From assembly GCA_022376515.1 (NCBI GenBank), contig WTXI01000618.1:1-11101 (forward strand): a stretch of DNA of 11,101 bases. The letters run 5' to 3'. This document shows positions 8,101 through 11,101 of the stretch, one piece after another. The stretch is from Lactifluus volemus (taxonomy: Eukaryota > Basidiomycota > Agaricomycetes > Russulales > Russulaceae). Position 1 is the stretch's first letter, and each line of letters begins with the position of its first letter. The notes below the pieces were generated by a model. It did no database searches. It was given only the letters and a program-made list of their open reading frames with translations, and was not told the DNA's origin. The translations under genes and the position numbers were made by a program.

Positions 8101-9249
8101 GAAATTGTAGCGGGTCCGTTTACCGGACATACCGGTTCCGTCTACTGTGTCGCATTCTCGCCAGACGGGAAACGCATCGCCTCGGCCTCGCAGGACCGCA
8201 CGATTCGGGTGTGGGATGCCGCAACAGGAGAGGTCGTAGCGAGGCCATTTACTGGACATACAGGTTCGGTCAGATGCGTGGCATTCTCACCGAACGGACA
8301 GCACATCGCCTCGGCCTCGGGCGATCACACGATTCGTGTTTGGGACGCTGCAAGTGGAGAGGTCGTCGCGGGCCCGTTTATTGGACACATTCATACGGTT
8401 TACTGTGTTACATTCTCAAGAGACGGGCAATGTATCGCCTCGGCCTCTGAGGATCGCACGATTCGCATGTGGGATGCTGCAACCGGAGAGGTCGTAGCGG
8501 GCCCGTTTACTGGACACACTGACGGGGTTGGGTGTGTTGTATTCTCACCGGATGGGAAGCACGTCGCTTCGGCCTCTGACGATCGTACGATTCGTGTGTG
8601 GGATTCCGCAACAGGAGAGGTCGTAGCAGGTCCATTTATTGGACACACCGCTTCTGTCTACTCTATTGCATTCTTGCAACATGGGCGAAGCATCGCCTCC
8701 GCCTCGGCAGATCGCACGATTTGCATGTGGGACTCGGCAACAGGGCAGATCGTAGCAGGGCATTCACTGGACATACCACTCGATATTTTCTATTGCACTT
8801 TCGCCGGACGGGCAGCGCATTGCCTCGGCCTCGTACGATCACACAGTTTGCGTGTGGCATCCCAGAAAAGGAGAGGCAAGAGGTTCATTACTGGACATAC
8901 CCGATCCATCTTTTCTGTTGCAATATCACGAGACGGGCAACGGATAGCCTCGGCCTCTGCAGATTGCACAGTCTGTGTGTGGGATGCCGCAACAGGAGAG
9001 GTCACAGCAGGCCCGTTTACTGGTCACACCGATTGGGTCATTTCTGTTGCTTTCTCGCCTGAAGGGCAGCGGGTCGCCTCAGCCTCGCGAGATGGCACGA
9101 TTCGTGTGTGGGATACTGCAACAGGAAATATTGCAGCGGCCCATTTACCGGACATACCGATATTATCTACTCTGTTGCATTCTCGCCGGACGGACAACGC
9201 ATCGCGTCGGCCTCGGAAGATCACACGGTTCGTGTGTGGGATGCCATAA
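4621..9249 (+). CDS. C2-NACHT-WD40 STAND/NLR-like protein
   Basis: Likely an intracellular NTP-driven signalling switch of the fungal NLR class (HET-E/NWD-like), acting in non-self recognition or cell death. Exons: 4621-4642, 4698-4851, 4901-5007, 5065-5504, 5566-5616, 5680-5884, 5937-6071, 6120-7708 and 7777-9249, all joining in frame for about 1391 residues. C2 domain about 1-125 ([33 protein letters not shown]), with no obvious calcium-binding aspartate cluster. Helical linker about 190-370 ([40 protein letters not shown]). NACHT from about 415: Walker A GQAGTGKS 426-433, Walker [11 protein letters not shown] 523-532, ITSRPE 561-566. Acidic linker, then [12 protein letters not shown] and nine WD40 units, unit 7 scrambled. 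The last 43 residues are frameshifted, so this end is premature relative to the ancestral one near 10089. Acceptors at 6119 (AAG) and 7776 (GAG) are weak. The first ATG has A at -3. Confidence 0.75.
6260..6720 (+). other. Segment encoding the NACHT NTPase core
   Basis: The P-loop GQAGTGKSS is encoded at 6281-6307, the Walker B strand and acidic pair [10 protein letters not shown] at 6572-6601, and the RILITSRPE sensor-type strand ends near 6703. Just before it is the conserved CLPGTRxxxLxxIxxWVEN entry motif. All catalytic signatures are present and the exon is open over about 1.6 kb without a lesion, in contrast to the damaged 3' repeats. This suggests the ATPase part is, or was until recently, under selection. 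Confidence 0.8.
7172..7216 (+). repeat. In-frame 15-bp minisatellite encoding (P/T)EDSD
   Basis: Three consecutive 15-base units at 7172-7186, 7187-7201 and 7202-7216 encode [10 protein letters not shown] and PEDSD. They sit after DDLEDPD in the region between NACHT and the WD40 array. The units differ only at a few bases. The resulting acidic patch contains serine followed by acidic residues, as in casein-kinase-2-type sites, although no modification can be shown. It is probably length-variable between alleles. Confidence 0.85.
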
Positions 9250-9770
9250 CGGGAGAGGTTGTAGTGGGCCCGTTTACTGGACACACTGAGGGTGTCTGTT
9301 CTGTTGCATTCTCGCCAGACGGGAAACGCATCGCATCTTCCTCGAACGACTGCACGATTCGCGTATGGGATGCTGCGACAGGAGAGGCCGTAGCGGCCCG
9401 TTTACTGGTCACACTGGAGGGGTCCAATTTATTGCATTTTCACCAGATGGGCAGAGACTTGCCTCAGCCTCGTTCGATGGCACGATTCGTGTGTGGGATT
9501 CTGCGTCAGGACAAGTACTAGTGGGCCCATTTACTGGACACGCGATGTTTAGGTCCGTTGGATTCTCACCGACGGGCGGCGCATTGTGTCTGCCTCGGAT
9601 GATCGCACGATTCGCTTGTGGGATTCTGCAACAGGGGTGGCCATAGCGGGCCCATTTATTGGACACACTGAGTGGTCCGCTCCGCGTATTCTCACCAGAC
9701 GGGCAGCGGGTCGTTTCGGCCTCATTGCACGATTCGCATGTGGGATGCCACAACAGACAGGAGGTTGTGA
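7996..9770 (+). repeat. WD40 tandem array, 14 units of 129 bp
   Basis: Units begin at the GHT-coding ggacat/ggacac/ggtcac at 7996 (variant AHD), 8125, 8254, 8383, 8512, 8641, 8769, 8893, 9022, 9150, 9279, 9407, 9536 and 9661. Spacing is exactly 129 bases except where bases are lost: unit 7 is 124, units 9 and 11 are 128, unit 13 is 125, and unit 14 is degenerate. The consensus unit reads GHT..V...AFSPDG then RIASAS.D.TIRVWD, followed by [12 protein letters not shown]. High DNA similarity between units suggests recent unit exchange, as known for HET-E/NWD genes. Fourteen units would fit two seven-bladed propellers. A short fifteenth fragment (gagatcacacgattcatgt) lies near 9833-9851. Confidence 0.9.
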
Positions 9771-10089
9771 TCTCGCTACCGACTCATCCAATCTGGTGCG
9801 TCCTCGTGATTGGCCTATTACTCAGCCTTTACGAGATCACACGATTCATGTAGGGAAGCTCGAGTAGAAGATATTGAGAACGATCATTTTGGACAAGTTC
9901 CCGATCAATAGTGATGGATGGATGTATGGGGAAGATAAAGAACTCCTTTTGTGGATTCCTCCGATTCACCGTCCATACCTTCATAAGGCTAACACAGTCT
10001 GGGTTGTTGGAAAGGATAGAACGGAGGTGGATCTCTCAAAATTTGTGTATGGATTCAATTGGACTATGGTATATGCTCAGTCTATCTAA
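9250..10089 (+). pseudogene. Out-of-frame 3' remainder of the NLR gene
   Basis: Downstream of the stop at 9247-9249 the WD40 coding continues in other frames: units 10-11 ([34 protein letters not shown]), then unit 12 after one lost base near 9393-9399, then unit 13 with another lost base near 9569-9574, then unit 14 with about 2 bases lost near 9670-9690 and 5 near 9718-9730. After a WD fragment the sequence opens again at 9874 and reads NSDGWMYGEDKELLLWIPP, then VDLSKFVYGFNW, to TAA 10087-10089. From memory this DGW...LLFWVPP...LDL..FVHG pattern is the typical C-terminal end of Agaricomycete NWD proteins. The ancestral gene therefore ended at about 10089. Whether the breaks are genuine or sequencing errors cannot be decided here. 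Confidence 0.75.
9874..10089 (+). pseudogene. Conserved NWD-type C-terminal tail, detached from its frame
   Basis: This open stretch encodes a compact block with DGWMYGEDKELLLWIPP near its start, WVVGKDRTEVDLSKFVYG in the middle, and TAA at the end. It lacks its own ATG at the beginning (the open frame begins with TTG), so it is a 3' exon piece and not a separate gene. It resembles the segment that follows the last WD40 blade in related fungal NLRs, as I remember them. It shows no internal lesion, unlike the WD units just upstream. It may be joined to the array by an intron I could not place. Confidence 0.6.
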
Positions 10090-10673
10090 ATAGAGTCACA
10101 TTTATATATGCAACCCCGATTATTGTATGCTTTGAATTTAGTTAGCGCCGCCATTGACCCTGCTGTGGTATGGCCAGTAAAGTCAACTTTTTCAATATTT
10201 GGTCAAGTACTGGCATTTGGGTCATTGCGTTAAAACTTATAAACCCACGGTATTCATAAAGCGGATAGATGCTTGTTTTCAGTTTTCTGGCTTTCCTCGT
10301 GAGAACTTAGGCCATTTCCGAAAAGTTGAACTCTTTCTTGGAGTCTCGGATGAGCCTGGTTATTGTCTCTTGCTCAGGCTTCCTCTTTCTCGCTGAAGTC
10401 GCTGAGAACATCGAGTATTTCGTCCGAGAATTATTTTTCCGGGTTGCAGAAGATACTGTAGCTGTCCAAAAACATCCAGATGCAGTGGTGAGTCGCCTGC
10501 GGCTGCAGCGGGTGTTCTTGAAGCTGGCAATAGCATCAGAATATTGAGGGACGCCAAGTGTTAGTGTCATGGAGCACAATGTATGAGCGGTACAGAATCA
10601 TGCTAGGGCAACAGAGAGCGTATCGTGTAGGAGTCAGTGCGACAACTGCAATTTTATTTGGGCGACACGACGA

Positions 10674-10681
10674 TGACGTCA
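10674..10681. promoter_or_regulatory. CRE-like palindrome TGACGTCA
   Basis: A perfect TGACGTCA octamer, the consensus for bZIP factors of the ATF/CREB class. It lies in gene-free sequence downstream of the NLR gene and could belong to a neighbouring gene outside the window. An octamer is expected by chance every 65 kb or so, so this is only weakly suggestive. Confidence 0.25.
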
Positions 10682-10730
10682 GGAATCAACAAACGAGTGT
10701 TTAGAGAAACGGTGACCGCACGAGAGATGA

Positions 10731-10746
10731 GTGGTGGCACCACCAC
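10731..10746. repeat. Small inverted repeat GTGGTGG-CA-CCACCAC
   Basis: A perfect 7-base inverted repeat around a 2-base centre, 50 bases after the CRE-like site. The spacer is too short for a stable hairpin loop, so a dimeric protein binding site is the more likely reading if it has any function. No T-run follows, so it is not a terminator. Confidence 0.25.
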
Positions 10747-11101
10747 CAGCGCTCTTTCTCCCTCCTACCCTTCGAAGAGTCAATCCTTACTCTTCTAAAA
10801 ACCCAAAGCGCCAAGTTGCTCCTAGGTTTCTGAGAACACGTCTTACTGAGGTACCTGTGAACGAAAGTCTGCCCGGAGTACAGAAGTCAAGTTACTGCCA
10901 GTCGGGCCCACGCTCGGAAATGAGAACTGTCTCAGACAGCAGTTAACCATACGAACGGGATTTCCCGTAAAGAGATGTATGCAGATGGTTTGTAGCGACG
11001 ATATTAAGAGTCCGAAATAGATAGCGAACGAAAACGAGCGGAGTGAGAACACGTGGGAACGAGGGGGGAACAAAATGGGCACGCAATGCCCTTACAACTC
11101 G

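Larger units (their letters stand above)
10090..11101. other. Intergenic region, no gene recognised
   Basis: About 1 kb follows the ancestral end of the NLR gene. The stretch 10326-10547 is open on both strands and neither translation is recognisable. No tRNA, transposon end or intron-exon pattern was seen. Small motifs present are TGACGTCA at 10674-10681, an inverted repeat at 10731-10746 and CACGTG at 11050-11055. It may include the promoter of a gene outside the window. Confidence 0.5.

Noticed and set aside
9130..9400. Programmed -1 frameshifting at the GGGCCC sites
   Set aside because: No slippery heptamer (X XXY YYZ) followed by a stable structure was evident, and several separate events of different size would be needed. 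Lesions or sequence errors are simpler.
8082..9646. Alternative-frame ORFs on both strands across the WD40 array, e.g. 8082-8450, 8598-9062, 8400-8648
   Set aside because: They are shadows created by the repeat period. Only one frame per unit gives the SPDG...IASAS...IRVWD pattern.
7996..9770. Regular 129-bp repeats as a CRISPR or satellite array
   Set aside because: The period equals 43 codons and each unit encodes a WD40 blade with a WD motif. The organism is a fungus and the array lies inside a gene.
10326..10547. Open reading frame on the + strand (SLVIVSCSGFLFLAEV...) and an overlapping open minus strand at 10307-10579
   Set aside because: Both strands are open over the same stretch and neither product is recognised. 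There is no convincing start context or splice pattern, so no gene is called.

Overview
The window looks like nuclear DNA of a filamentous basidiomycete (Agaricomycetes). The genes are broken by very short introns (48-68 nt) with GTRNGT-type donors and CTGAC/CTAAC-like branch sites. The two recognisable families are a fungal API5-like protein and a C2-NACHT-WD40 (STAND/NLR, HET-E/NWD-type) protein, and this form of the latter is typical of Agaricomycetes. All calls come from reading the sequence by eye. No database search was possible.

Left part (1-4275): two tandem copies of an API5-like gene, both decayed. Copy 1 enters the window only as its 3' end (1-374) plus its downstream flank (375 to about 1065). 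Copy 2 runs from about 1608 to 3688 and keeps most of the API5 core exons in order, but has in-frame stops, frameshifts, damaged splice sites and a TTTTC microsatellite insertion. It is followed by the same downstream flank (3689 to about 4275). The duplicated unit is therefore about 3.3 kb, counted from the start of one 3' end to the start of the next. A unique stretch between the copies (about 1066-1607) holds a coding-looking antisense ORF of unknown identity and presumably the former promoter and first exon of copy 2.

Centre and right (about 4433-10089): a large NLR-like gene on the + strand. I reconstruct nine exons and eight introns from 4621 to a stop at 9247-9249, giving about 1391 residues: N-terminal C2 domain, helical linker, NACHT ATPase with Walker A and B, an acidic (PEDSD)n linker, then WD40 repeats of exactly 43 residues (129 nt). 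At DNA level the WD40 array has 14 units, enough for two seven-bladed propellers. Single-base deletions break the frame after unit 9. Units 10-14 and a family-type C-terminal segment (9874-10089) remain downstream but out of frame with each other. Unit 7 carries three deletions that sum to -6 and restore frame. The 3' part of the gene is thus either decaying or damaged by assembly indels.

Far right (10090-11101): I find no gene there. It has one CRE-like site, a small inverted repeat and an ORF open on both strands with no recognised identity.

As a system, the NLR would be an intracellular sensor: WD40 for recognition, NACHT for nucleotide-driven switching, N-terminal C2 and helical part for output. 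It sits directly against the edge of a duplicated, pseudogenised locus whose family is linked to cell-death control in animals. A functional link between them is not shown by the sequence.
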